Shown here: positions 51,739-63,799 of the stretch, one piece after another | Layout: every line of letters begins with the position of its first letter | Numbering within the stretch: the stretch's first letter is position 1 | Origin: Temnothorax longispinosus | Taxonomy: Eukaryota; Arthropoda; Insecta; Hymenoptera; Formicidae | NCBI RefSeq assembly: GCF_030848805.1 | Contig: NC_092361.1 | Coordinates: 20,357,406 to 20,421,405 of the forward strand | Direction of reading: 5' to 3' | Length of the DNA: 64,000 bases | Made by a program: the position numbers and the translations under genes | Notes under the pieces: generated by a model | What the model was told of the DNA's origin: nothing | Databases searched by the model: none | The model's input: only the letters and a program-made list of their open reading frames with translations

Positions 51739-51750
51739 AATAAATTTATT
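51739..51750. terminator. Palindromic two-way poly(A) signal
   Basis: AATAAATTTATT contains AATAAA on both strands. It lies 867 bp after the SLC12A8-like stop (+) and 324 bp after the gamma-COP stop (-), so it could serve both genes. Confidence 0.45.
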
Positions 51751-52073
51751 TTTTATATAGAAAGATATACGATCCTTTCGATTGTATCGATAACAAACTA
51801 AACGATAGTATCAAATTTGACTGAAATTGCAACATCATTATCATTATTATTGTGTGAGTTCTCGGAGTTCTCAGAAGGTTGTTCAATGATTATTGTAATA
51901 CATTAAAGAAAAGTCACATGATATATTAACGACGGAAAGAAATACAAACAGTATTCTTTAATAATTTCCATGTATATATAACGATAATCTTACATTATAA
52001 AAATTATTTTACAGCAATCAGCGAATATATTTTTTCCTATTGCGAAAATTCTTACATTGTATCACTGCGATCT

Positions 52074-55000
52074 CTATCCTACGGACGCGACTATTAGTTC
52101 AGCGACGTCTGGATCTTGACAGAGAACAGATAGTTGCACGTAAACTTGCGTTCCATTCAGCGCTAGTCTAGCACGTGCTAATACTTCCTTTCCTCCTCGG
52201 AAGACACCACTCAGGAGCAGATTGTGAGCAGCCGCTCCGCTCTGTACCTTATTACTGCGTTCCACAGCTTCTAGGCCCAAGAATTCTGTAAGACTTTGAA
52301 TCGCTCCTTCCAAAGACGTCACTGTAGCTCCCAAAGCGAATGTCTCCTCTAGCTTGACAAATCCTTTCGCAGCGTATGTATCCCAAGCGGTATTAAAGTC
52401 CATGCCTCTGTTACCAACGCCACGTACTTGATCAGCTAGAGTCACTTCCAAATCTTCCAACTAAAAAAAATCGCATTTATATACAAATTAATAAATAACG
52501 TTAATTTTGTGAATAATAATTTTGTTGATATAATAAATATTTATAAACAAGCGTATTTTTCTCTCGTGAGATTTAAGAAATTATATTAATTTTGTATCAA
52601 TGCATTGCTCGCAGAAGTATTTATATGAAAATCACTTTTTGTTATATCATTAAAAAACTGATCTTTTACCATATATTCGTCGTGGTATCCTTGTTCCGCG
52701 TCTGGTATTCCCGTCGTTGGATCGCAATCCCTTGCCATAAATCGTAACGTCGTAGGAATGGTAACGACACTCGTTTGTACATCTTCCGGATATTTCAATA
52801 CTGTGTAGGTGGTTCCTGGTTCATTGTAAGGTAATCGCGGACATGGTACTACGCACACAATGGAGTAACTGAAATAAACGACATTACACATCATTACAAC
52901 ATCTGTCATAAAAACTATAAGGAGGTAACAAATATATATATATAAATATATAAATACGTCGATAGTATATTTACCCTGTAGGAGGCTCAACGCCCACTAC
53001 CACATCTTCGAGAAGTTGATCGGAGAGCGTGTTCACACAGTCAAACTGTAAAATGAGAAATTCAGGGAATGTGTGTTTGATGCATTTGACATTATATTCC
53101 GTTTCGGATTCCGTTAATTCAAACACCGGCGAGGATTTGAGGAGCGACGTGTCTCGGATGATCGTGGCCAAATGCGGGATCTGCGATAATTTCTCCATAA
53201 AGCTTTCTTCTCTGGTCAAACGAGGTTGCTTGATAGTGGTGTGCACTTCGACTTGAGCTGGTTCCTCTACTGTCTGAGCTGGCGGTATCTGTAATTCAAT
53301 GTAAATAAACATAAATTTGATGAAAAAAAGACATGTATGAGTAGTGGGTAATTGTCTCGCTTTCATAAGAAAGTTTCTCAGAAAATCGGAATACTATACC
53401 TGAGAAATGTCGAACGATTCTTCCATGGATGTCAGCATGTAATTCTTCAAGGCCCTCTCCAGTGTCGGTACCGACAGCAAGGGCGGCTGCACCAGCGGCA
53501 ATATAGTCGGGTCGTTCTGCTGTTGCAAAATCGTGCAATAGTAAGCCGCACGATCGCGTACCTCATCGTCCGAGTCCAGCTGGCAACGTGAGAGCAGCAC
53601 CAACACGTTTGGAAGCAAGGGCGGGCAGGCGGCAGCGAAACGTGCCAATGCAGTAACGGCCGCTGCTCGCACGCTAGCACTCTCGAGGATAACGCGATTG
53701 TAGATGAAGCGGATATATCTCGACGGTTGTTTCGACGTGGGTCCCTCCTGGCCAAGTAAATGCAAAATGCGAACGGCGAGGGAGATGTGCTCGCAATCCT
53801 CGATGAATTCGCAGAGATGCGCGAGGCCCGCTTCCTTGGCTTCCGCGTTCCCTTCCATCACGGCTATAATGGTGTCGGCGATCGCCGCTTTGTACTCGAG
53901 CCCGCCCTCGTCTCTCAGCATAGCCGAGAGGAAATTCATCAGAACCGCGTGCTTGCGAGGGAACTTTTGACACAGAGCCCTGAGAAAAAAAAGAGATTTT
54001 AGAAGAAAAATATATACATTAGCGATGTTATTGTGTAATTCGAGAAATCAAATTTACCTGATGGCTTGGACCACTACGACCTTAAATTCGTCCGAAATTT
54101 CTGACACAAAGGTGGCGATCTGCTTCATCAGACGGTCAACAGAACTCTCCGCTCCGGTTTTTAAGAGAGTGGTTATCGCCAAAGTGGCGATCGATCTGTT
54201 CGAGTCTGTGATGAGATTTTCCAGATCAAGATTGCAAGCCGTGACCGCCGCCGGATGAGACATCGCAACTTTGTTGAGAGTCCTGACTGCGGCGAACCGA
54301 AGTGCTGGCTTCGGCGAGCCGCAGAAGAGCTGCAGAACACTGATCGCAGGTCCGATCTCTCTGGCGCCGCTTCTTCCAAGATTGACCAAGGCGTGCGCCG
54401 CCTCGTACACCACCATCTCGGACTTGTGACGCAGACAGGACTCGATGAATCCTATCAGTTCCTCGCCCTCGTCCACCTCGTCCAATAATTTATACGCCAT
54501 TCTGATCAGCATGCACGCCGCGTAAGGGCTCTTCGGGCTCGTCTTCATAAGTTTGGCGACCAGCTTGATCACCGCATGCTTGTCCGCCTTACGTGCTTGA
54601 TACAGGACACCCAGGGCGTGATACTGAACCATCACGTTGTTGGAATTCAACGCCTCCTGCGCCTCGTTTGCCCATCTTCTCGCGACGTCGCTCGACACGC
54701 TCGTCAAATGCAAGGACGAGACAAGGGCAGCACTGGAGACGGCCGGCGAACGATCGACTATGGCTTGCTTCATGTAGCGCTCGATGGCCGCCAGCATGCT
54801 GCCGTCGGTGATGGTGCAGAGCGCCCGGATGGCAGCAGCCCTGTACAAATCCTCCTTTCCTGTCATGTCTTTCGTTAGACTGGACGTGACTATAATCACG
54901 TCCTCGGCTAAGGAACTCAATTCTTTGATGCCCAGATAGACCAGCCGTCTCAGGATGACATCGCGTGATTGAAACAGCTTGGTCATGGCGAAGAAAGCCT

Positions 55001-55492
55001 CGGTGGCTTCCGTTGTACCCAACTGTTCGCCCTGATTGAGTAAATATAGAATCTTGGTGAGAATGTGGGCGCATTTTTTCGGATTTACAGGCGTGTTGTT
55101 GAATGTACGTGCTTCCTGAAGAACCGTGGTCTTCTCCAAGTTTTGAAACGGGTTCCCACCGCCTTGATCAGACAGAAAAGACATGTGTCAGTGCTCCATA
55201 GTGTCAATCAACGCTAAATTCTAAAGATTTATAACGCGTATAACATTTGGAAATGTACGTTCGTAAGAAATTATTACAAAATCCAATGTATTCCGTAGCT
55301 ATACTCATCACTGACATCTGAAAATGTGTTTACTTGTAATTGTCCGAGACTGACAACCTGACAGACCCGATAACCTGCGCGCGACTTCTAACTTTCGTTC
55401 GCGAGCAACGTTCGCGTTAAGAAAAAGATAGGAATATTAAATTCATAATTACCGTCCTCCTCCTCCTTCTTGTCGCGCTTAAACGTAATCAT
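52074..55492 (-). CDS. COPG: Coatomer subunit gamma (gamma-COP)
   Basis: Six minus-strand exons, 55492-55453, 55162-54058, 53979-53400, 53288-52975, 52868-52670 and 52460-52074, join in phase to 874 residues, the length of human COPG1. The first exon (MITFKRDKKEEEDG) joined to GGNPFQNLEK restores the conserved N-terminus; the ATG at 55184 read through exon 2 alone is not the real start. An alpha-solenoid adaptin-like trunk (about 20-545) contains CAHILTKILYLLNQGE, YHALGVLYQ and LDLENLITDSNRSIATLAIT. A linker and the C-terminal appendage (about 600-874, with ARDCDPTTG and LLLSGVFRGGKEVLARARL) follow. Gamma-COP is part of the COPI coat F-subcomplex that binds Arf1-GTP and dilysine cargo for Golgi-to-ER transport. 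Confidence 0.97.
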
Positions 55493-56252
55493 GTTTCACT
55501 GCAAACAGAATCTCGGGAGACGAAAAAATATCACGACACGTCAGCTCGACGTGTTCTAGACGGCCATTGCAGTTTTGCAGTTTCTGTCTTCCGCTAGTTC
55601 CGCTATCTTTCCCTCTTTCCCGCGGAGCACAAAATGCTTAATTGTTTATTTCTCTTTATTTTCAATAAATAATTTTAATTTATATTTTACGTGTAAATTA
55701 TATTCTAAACTAAAAGTACGAGTAACCATTCTAAATTATAAAAACTTACGAATTATATAATTGACATAATACATAGCTTCAGAGAATTCTGTTTTTCTAA
55801 AAATTTTTTTATTTACATATTTTAAATATTTTATTTATTAAAGCGCTTAGTAATTCTTTAATATGATTGGTTCGTGCTTTTGGTTCCTCGCAGGATCGAA
55901 GTGTATGAACCAATCGTATGAAAGAATCACTGAGCCACACTGAGCGATACTAATGTCCATTTCTATCAACGTGAATTATCTTCAATTTTGATTTAATTTA
56001 TTTTTTATTTTTTTTTTAGTTTTAATGGTTAAAAAAAAGATAAAAATAATTAAGTTAAACTAATAATTAATTTCTCTCCCACTACGATGTGTTCTAGGCC
56101 GGTATTCAAGTCGGATCTTATATTTAATTATGAATTGCTTGAATTACCTTAAGACTATGAATACGGGCCATAAAGATTTGCTTGAGCGAGGTTTTGGAAC
56201 GCACTGAACGCAGTCGGAAACTCGGAACTCTCGGAAGCGATTGTAAACAAAA
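55493..56252. promoter_or_regulatory. Divergent promoter region of gamma-COP and MED10
   Basis: The two start codons lie 760 bp apart, head to head. The interval is AT-rich in the middle and contains TGATTGGTTC at 55864-55873 and GAACCAATCGTA at 55907-55918, an inverted pair of CCAAT-type boxes like those upstream of peflin and the SLC12A8-like gene. A shared promoter is inferred. Confidence 0.5.
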
Positions 56253-57062
56253 ATGGCGTCCGCCTTGGAGAACTTGGAGGCTCAATTGGAGCTCTTTATC
56301 GAGAACGTACGGCAAATACGCATTATAGTGAGCGATTTTCAACCCCAAGGGCAAAACGTACTGAATCAAAAGATGTGAGTATTCGTGCAACGTGCATACG
56401 TTTGCATATTTACACATAAGGACATTACCTTTATAAATTAACCTCGCGACGGACGAGGTTGTACAACGAGCGTTCCACTTCGTGCCACAATTGAGCAATA
56501 ATAAATTGTTGCATGTACTTGTTAGAAGAGCACTTTTGAGATTCGATAGTTAGACAGGTTAGAAGATCTTTAATGTGCTTTTCTTCTTTGCTATAAATTA
56601 CAGTTTGCTCAGCTGAGACTTCATATTTGTGTAAATTGTAGCTTATATTACTCGAAATGTAAAATTTATTAAAAGTACATTGACAGATTTGTTTTTCCTT
56701 ACAGTCAAGGCTTAGTCAATGGCCTACAGGAAATTGACAAGCTAAAGTCTCAGGTACAAGACGTTCATGTGCCACTGGAAGTATTTGAGTAAGTCATTAT
56801 AATACTGATGTCATAATCGATGCGTATCCGGCTAAGGAAATAATTATTATTATCGTTGAACACTTGTTTCAGTTATATCGACCAAGGGAGAAATCCGCAG
56901 TTATACACCAAAGATTGTATAGAGAAAGCTCTGACGAAGAATGAACAGGTGAAAGGGAAAATCGATGCCTATAGGAAATTCAAGGCGAACATGCTGGTGG
57001 AATTGAATCGAGTTTTCCCGAACGAACTGACCAAATACAGAGCGATTCGTGGAGACGAATAG
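56253..57062 (+). CDS. MED10: Mediator subunit 10 (MED10), with an apparent one-base frameshift in exon 1
   Basis: Exons 56253-56375, 56705-56788 and 56873-57062. The protein starts MASALENLEAQLELFIENVR, runs to IIVSDF, then shifts frame, resuming QPQGQNVLNQKI and continuing through LEVFDYIDQGRNPQLY and NEQVKGKIDAYRKFK to RGDE and TAG. The expected product is about 131 residues (human 135). In the sequence as given, exon 1 has one extra base near 56338-56341 (GATTTTCCAACCCC), and the downstream frame is closed upstream by TGA at 56329, so no start in the second frame rescues it. Exons 2 and 3 are in phase and intact. The simplest reading is a base-calling or assembly error, as MED10 is an essential middle-module subunit of Mediator, which bridges activators and RNA polymerase II. 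ATTAAA at 57164 is a probable poly(A) signal. Confidence 0.88.
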
Positions 57063-57205
57063 GATAAATGTAACTTAAAGGACCAGATTATGACAAACAA
57101 AATGTTTCTTTGCAAACGCTGCCACATGATATGTAATTTACGTTTTCAATAACTTCTATATTTATTAAAGAATATATTATCTATGCACGATACTTAATAT
57201 TACTT

Positions 57206-57261
<56 letters not shown>

Positions 57262-58460
57262 CAAGCGTAAATATATGCAACTTTCTAAAAATCGGATAAA
57301 CTTACAAGAGAAAGATTGAAATTTTCATATTTTGCAGTATTCTTGGCTCAATTAACTTATACTAATTAAACCAACAAATTTTGCAAATTTTATTGAATAG
57401 CGTCACGCTATTGTTTGTATTAAAACACTTGTATCACGCTTAAATTGTGTATATGAAATTATTTTGCAATTAATGCGTTAATCGAGAAGTTGCTGCAATT
57501 AATTTGCAAATGTGCATATCATAAATATCACGATTTAATCAACATGGCCTAATTAAAATAATTTAAAGATCAATTGTTACAGAATTTAAAAGAAAAGAGA
57601 TGAGTATAATCTTCGTTGAATACTAAGATATGACGATAATAATTATCAATCGATGTCAAGTTCAAGTGCGACTTGCTTGGTTAGTCATGTAACAGGTGTG
57701 TTTATAAACAGCTTTATAATGACTGTAATAACCCGAGTATTACCTGAGTAAAAAAAAACTGTTAAATCTCTACTCTGTACTCAATAATCGCAACTCAAAC
57801 TCTGCACTCGTGTAATGCTAACTAGTACAACTTTGAAGGTGTACGGAATTATCGAGGTGACACTTCTGTCTCGCACAAATATTTTGTCAATGACGAATAG
57901 CTGAGAGAATATTTGATTACGACTTTTAATTACGTATATCACGTGTTACATGTATTATGTTACCGCTGAATAATACAGTAATTTGATAAACTGAAAAAAA
58001 GGGATTTAATTTTAGATGTACACGGATAAATGCCAACGCGTAAAAATACAGTAATATCATTTATTGTGCTAAGAAAATTAATTATATAATTTTGGAAAGG
58101 ACGGAAGATCGATGTTACGAGAACCGAGATTTTGTTAGATCTGCGATCAAGCGGCACAATATTCTTAAGACCGATATTTTTCGGTTTAAATTTTTTTAAT
58201 TATCTATGTTGTGTATATATATTATATTTTAATTTTCATGTAGTCCCACTGTGTGACGCAGCGAAATAATTTGCGCTCCACGCGCGTGCCATTTTTCGCA
58301 CATTAAAGACATATATCGGTTTTGCCCCACTCGGCTTTTCCCCTCTACTTTGCAAGCACAGCGTGAATGCGATCTTTGGGCGAAGGATAAAATCATTCTA
58401 CGGACAGTACGGACGACAATCGAGCGTTCGACAGTAGCCCTGGCGATCACTTTAAGCGGC
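57063..58460. other. MED10 3' UTR and 5' flank of the hexosaminidase gene
   Basis: It contains a (TA)n microsatellite at 57210-57259 and AT-rich sequence. GC content rises from about 58,250. The frame of the Hex1 first exon is open well upstream of 58461 without an ATG, so this is 5' UTR or earlier coding sequence. Confidence 0.45.
57210..57259. repeat. (TA)n microsatellite
   Basis: About 25 uninterrupted TA units, roughly 40 bp beyond the probable MED10 poly(A) signal. Confidence 0.95.
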
Positions 58461-61400
58461 ATGCTCGCACTACTGATCGTCGTCCTCGCGCTCCAATACG
58501 GTGCCAATCAAGCCGAGGAGTATACGTGAGTACCAAGCCGACAAAGTGGTCCTGAATTTAATGTTAGATACAGGAAAATGCAGCTTATACGTCGATTGTG
58601 TTATTTCGCTATTTTCACGTAGAAATATGTTATAAAATTATTTTCACATTTTGGTGCCAAGTAATGCTCCAGCAAAAAATACCGGTATAATTTCGGTAAA
58701 TTTAGATTTTTTTTTTTAGATGTATCTAAACTTTGACTCGTCGAAATTTAGATACCAAAGCCTTCCGGTCGACTTTCAGTACCATCAAGCGCTCTTGTCT
58801 CGTTGCATTCTCTAATCGTCATTATTTGTTCTCTCACGTGCTGGAATAAGCACATACATTTTAAAGCGGTCAAGTAATAGAGCGCTATCCGATTGCGTGA
58901 ATGTTAGTTTTAAATAGAAAGGCAATTCACCTGGTACACGGTGAAAGCAACAAGTGGGGATTCATTGAGAAATAGACCGCATCGGTCGCCCCGACACCGA
59001 CGCGACGTCTTCCCGAAGTTCAAAGACATTCGGAAAATTATTGAGTTCTTACTGTGCCTTCTCGCACTTCTCGAGTTTGAGTGCAGCAACATCATAAACA
59101 TCTGCTTAGAAATGTTTTCACGACGTAATAGTGAACAATAATGAGATAATCTGCTGCTTCTTTTGCTAACGATAAGAATTATTTTTATCCTCTGATAAAA
59201 TCTCCTCTGATATGTATGGATGAGATATTATGAATTCATAATGTAAAATAATTTTGCGTTTTTTAAATGATTTATAAATTACGTTATTTTAAATAAATGT
59301 TTACGTTCTTTACATTTTTTCTTTATGAAAAAATGATAAAATATGATTTGCTGTATTTGCTTCGGGTTGTAAGGAGAATCAGAAATGTTACGAATTGCAT
59401 AAACTTTAAAGCATAAGCTCTTTTCTATCTTTCTATAAACAATATCGGCGTGTGAAGTTTTTTTTTAGATTTTTCATCGATTAGCCTAGCTTTGAAGAAT
59501 ATTTAACAAGTTAGAGATTTTTTTAATGCACTTTTATGGTGAAAAAATCTAAAAAAAAATCACATGTTCTTTGACGTTATATTTATAAAAGAACTTAGAT
59601 CTTAAATATGCAATTCTTAACATTTCTGATTCTCTTTACAGACACGAGGATTATTTTTCGAACTTTGATAATCAGAAATTATTTTACGTTGCTCTTAAAA
59701 GTAAAGAAAAAAATATTTTTTTGTACTATTATAAAATATAAATACAGTACTATTCTTTGATACATTAGTTGATACATTAATGATTAAGATATACAGCAGA
59801 ATAGAGTCACGCACCGTTACATTACAATTCTTTTGCGGATATCAGTTTGAGTTTCGTTTCACGAATATCGAATGAGAACGTATGTGACCGACCTTTATAA
59901 CGTTTTATCATATTTAGCGGTTTAAAGACCTACATTAGAATCTCACAACGGGATTTAAATGCTCGCACTGTAGTTTGTAAACGGTGTACATTTTTTTAGA
60001 TATGGATTGGAGGAATATCAATGAGATTGATAGTGGATTAAAGAGCGCGATTAAAGAGATGATTAATTTATATGCTGCATGTTGCTCTACTGATTATTGG
60101 CAAAATATTTTTATCTCGATTCTATAATACGTGAAAATATAATTAATAACACGTTTTGTAGCCTCCAAATCATAATAATAGAAATTTGTTATAAATTGCA
60201 AATTTTAACTTCTTATGTCGCCTTAAGATATTTAATATTTAATATTTAATTTAATTTTTTTCACGTTTTAACGCTTAGCCGATTAATTATGCCAATAAAA
60301 AGGCATGCAGAAAACTTACCCTACGTCAACACATAGACTGCTTTTTTATCTTTTATAAAAAATCAATTTTGTGATATGTTATACAAAGGTGTTTCGTATT
60401 TCTTAAAAATTACGATTAAGCATCGTTATGCTTTAACGATTAATGAGATTCTCAATCAACGTCAAAGAATACGCAGTTACGCAAAGATCAGATAATAAAA
60501 TCAGTAATTAAAAAGATAATGACAAATTTTAGTCTAATAAATTAAAAACAGGATAAATTATGTTAAGATAAAATCAAGATTTTTTTCAATAAACATCCGA
60601 TAAAAATTGCCAATCTCTCCTCTTCAAATCGCAGTTCTCTTTGGCACTACAAGTGCGATGGCGGCCTATGCAAAAAGGTATTGATAACGGAAGAGGACAC
60701 CAACCCGGTCGCTCTTAGCGTATGCCAATTGTCATGCGGCCAAGGTGGTGCCCTGTGGCCGAAGCCGACAGGACATATGTCCATCGGCAAGAGCGTGGTG
60801 CAGCTTAATCCTGAGAGCATCACACTCGCCGGAATTTCCACTCAGACAGCGGTGGGCAATCTGCTTCAGACGAACGTGGTTCGTATGAAAGAGAACGCGA
60901 AGAAGCTCGGTGGTTCCCTAACTTTGAACGCTGGTGGGACCGGGCTGGTGATACGCTTTAGAGAAGGACTCAATCTCGACAATGCCAAACTGACCTTGGA
61001 AACGGACGAGAGGTACACTCTCCAAGTTGCTACAGTCGACGGACAGGTAAGCTGTAACAAAGAAAGTTCAAGGAGTGAGAAGCACGATGTTGAATAAATT
61101 TACATTTGGATTCTCATTAAATTGACAACTGGTTTCTGTGGAGAAACCCCAAATTATTTGAGATAGTATTTATGTAAACATCTCGAGAATAGAACTGTTT
61201 TCATCAAAATTTTATAGATGTGTCGAATAAAAAAAATATCTTTTATTTCGAAATACATTGAAAATAATAAGACACATAGACGTCACTCATGTTATGCGTT
61301 ACTGGCCGTTTAAAGCTTCGTCCTGACCAAGAAACATTCTCCTCGACATTGTAGATAACAATTAATGTATGGAAACAAATGTGTGTGACAAAATTTTAGT

Positions 61401-63799
61401 AACTACTATTTTTATTACTAAATTTGTATCCGGCAAAATATTAGTATGTGACAAATGTATTTCACAATTTCTTGGATTCGAAATGAAATTTTGTCGAATG
61501 CACTGTTGGCGACATATTAATATCCTGTTCAGTTTTAACGTGGCTTAAGTTTCGATTTCATTATTTTATAGTGTGTAATATTTCACAATTGCTGGTTTAT
61601 AGGTGCTTGGACATAAAAACGAGTTTTTTTCACACATTCAGATGCATAGTATGTACATGTACGTATATACATATAGGTATCATGTTTCATCGTTAGGTCA
61701 GACTGTGTCTCGTTAATGATCATACGATCTCCCAAATTCACTGGTGACGCGTTAGTCAGATAAATTAAGACCATTACAATTTTTCGCGACGTGACGGGAA
61801 GTATATACTTCATTTAAATTTTGTATTAAATTTTATCGTATTGTACATGTATTTATTATTTTTTTTCAATTAATTTAATCTAGATTTATTTTAATCTGAT
61901 TTGTTTATACCCGAGAAAAAAGTGGCTATAACAATATATTATAAGATATGAAAAGATCTAAATAACATTTAATTTTATATGATTACTTATATATAATCAG
62001 ATCCGAAATTTAGTGCAATATGATCATAGCTAAGATCAAGTCGAATGTGATTATATAAAGATTGAAGATATGATCATATCGCGCAAAATTTGCGGATCTA
62101 ATCTATATATAATCATATAAAATTACATGTTATTTAGATCTTTTCATATCTATAATAATGTATTCTTACATCTGACCATATTATATCTATATTTTTTTCT
62201 CGGGTACTACTATGTTATTTCTACTCCTGCATGCTACTCCTCTCTCTCTCCTCCGCATAGATTGGAACATTTGATTTTCATTTTCTCTTTTTCTTTCCCT
62301 TGCTTTCATTCTCTGCTTCTTTTCCTTTATATTTTTCTTTTTTTGCTGTCCTTTCTATTAATCTTATTTCCCTCTATACTTCTCTTCTTTTAGGACTTAT
62401 TGTTAGTGGATTTAATTCTCTTCTTTATACGTATCTCCTATTATTCTTTAGACTTTCTTGTCATCATTTTTCTTTCTATCTTTCTCTCGTACTATTTTTG
62501 GTGATAGAAAATAAATCGTAAATAACACAAAAATCTAAAATGTCGTTGAAAGAAACATCTGAAAAAATTAATTAAAATTGCACATCGAGATTTACTTTTA
62601 GTACACATTCGCAGTTTATTAAAGTTTATTAAAATAATTCCTAGGTGGGAGCTTATATTACGGCGAACACGTACTTCGGAGCTCGACACGCATTGGAGAC
62701 CCTCAGCCAACTGATCGTCTTCGACGATTTGCGCAATCAAGTTCGAATATCCAACGAGACACATATTATAGATGGCCCGAAGTATCCCTATCGCGGAATC
62801 CTTTTGGACACTAGCCGAAACTATGTCGACAAGGAGACGATTCTGCGGACGATCGACGGTATGGCCATGTCCAAGCTGAACACATTCCACTGGCATATCA
62901 CCGATTCCCAGAGCTTCCCCTATGTTAGCAAAACATGGCCTGATTTCGCCAAGCATGGTAGCTACTCGCCGACCAAGATCTATACTCCCGAGACGATTAG
63001 GGAGATCATCGATTACGCCTTGGTTCGCGGTGTCAGAGTCCTGCCAGAGTTTGATGCACCCGCGCACGTTGGCGAAGGCTGGCAGTGGGTGAGTAATAAC
63101 TTCGTTATCAGCAAGTGAATATGACATTCGTAAATAATAATTAGAAAACAGTTAAATCAGATTGAGAAAAATTAAGGAAATTAAAAGTCTATTATAAATG
63201 TATCATTATCAAATACAATATAACATTTACACCATTTTTCTTTATCTTTTTACTTCAATCTACAGTATTATATGTTATAACGAATAGGTGGGCGACAACG
63301 CGACAGTTTGCTTCAAAGCCGAGCCCTGGAAGGACTATTGCTTAGAGCCGCCGTGCGGTCAGCTGAATCCTACCAGCGAAAGAATGTACGAGGTCCTTGA
63401 GGGACTTTATAAGGATATGTTGAAAGATTTCCAACAACCGGACATCTTCCATATGGGCGGTGACGAAGTAAACGTCAACTGCTGGAGATCCCAAAGCATT
63501 ATCACCGATTGGATGCTGAAGAGGGGATGGGATCTTAACGAAACCAGTTTCTACCGATTGTGGGATTACTTCCAGGACAGAGCTCTGGAGAAGCTGAAGA
63601 TTGCCAACGGCGGCAAGAACATTACGACTGTCCTGTGGACCAGCGGATTGACGAGCGAGGAGAACATTGAACATCTGGATCCTGCGAAATATATCATTCA
63701 GATTTGGACGACCAGAGACGACCCAACTATCGGCAGGCTGTTGCGAAACAACTTCAAGATTATTTTCTCAAATTACGATGCTTTGTACCTTGACTGTGG
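58461..63799 (+). CDS. Chitooligosaccharidolytic beta-N-acetylglucosaminidase, Hex1 type (GH20), 3' end beyond the window
   Basis: Exons 58461-58525, 60635-61046, 62645-63088 and 63288-63799 join in phase to 477 residues plus two bases; one or more exons lie past 64000, where roughly 100-120 residues are expected. The start gives a signal peptide (MLALLIVVLALQYGANQAEE). A Cys-rich N-terminal domain follows (WHYKCDGGLCKK, SVCQLSCGQGGALWPKPTG), as in insect Hex1. The GH20 barrel shows YPYRGILLDTSRNY, FHWHITDSQSFP, VLPEFDAPAHVGEGW and the catalytic HMGGDEVN, with the Asp-Glu pair at 366-367; by recall this is where lepidopteran Hex1 has it. The enzyme trims chitooligosaccharides from the non-reducing end during moulting. 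It is secreted into moulting fluid. Introns 1 and 2 (2.1 and 1.6 kb) each hold a MITE. An acceptor at 63265 is an alternative for the last exon, but phase favours 63287. Confidence 0.92.
59368..59640. mobile_element. Palindromic MITE-like element in Hex1 intron 1
   Basis: The ends TGTAAGGAGAATCAGAAATG and CATTTCTGATTCTCTTTACA are complementary with one mismatch. Complementarity continues through GAATTGCAT/ATGCAATTC and reappears at an inner TTTTTTTTTAGATTTTTCA block. It is 273 bp long and non-coding. The target duplication is unclear. Confidence 0.75.
61908..62206. mobile_element. Fold-back MITE, TA-flanked, CCCGAG termini, in Hex1 intron 2
   Basis: It begins TACCCGAGAAAAAA and ends TTTTTTCTCGGGTA. 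The arms stay complementary for about 130 bp (GATATGAAAAGATCTAAATA and its complement; ATGATCATA inside), the right arm carrying about 30 extra bases. The TA at both ends fits the TA target-site duplication of Tc1/mariner-type (Stowaway-like) MITEs. It is non-coding. Confidence 0.82.

Larger units (their letters stand above)
50873..52073. other. Convergent 3' UTRs of the SLC12A8-like and gamma-COP genes
   Basis: AT-rich non-coding sequence between two convergent stops. It includes a 17-bp perfect hairpin (51403-51451), a short TA run near 51630-51642 and a palindromic AATAAATTTATT at 51739-51750 that reads as a poly(A) signal on both strands. Confidence 0.5.

Noticed and set aside
54054..55184. 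Gamma-COP starting at the ATG at 55184 (MSFLSDQ...)
   Set aside because: Those first residues are intron read-through; joining exon 55492-55453 to 55162 restores the conserved family N-terminus.
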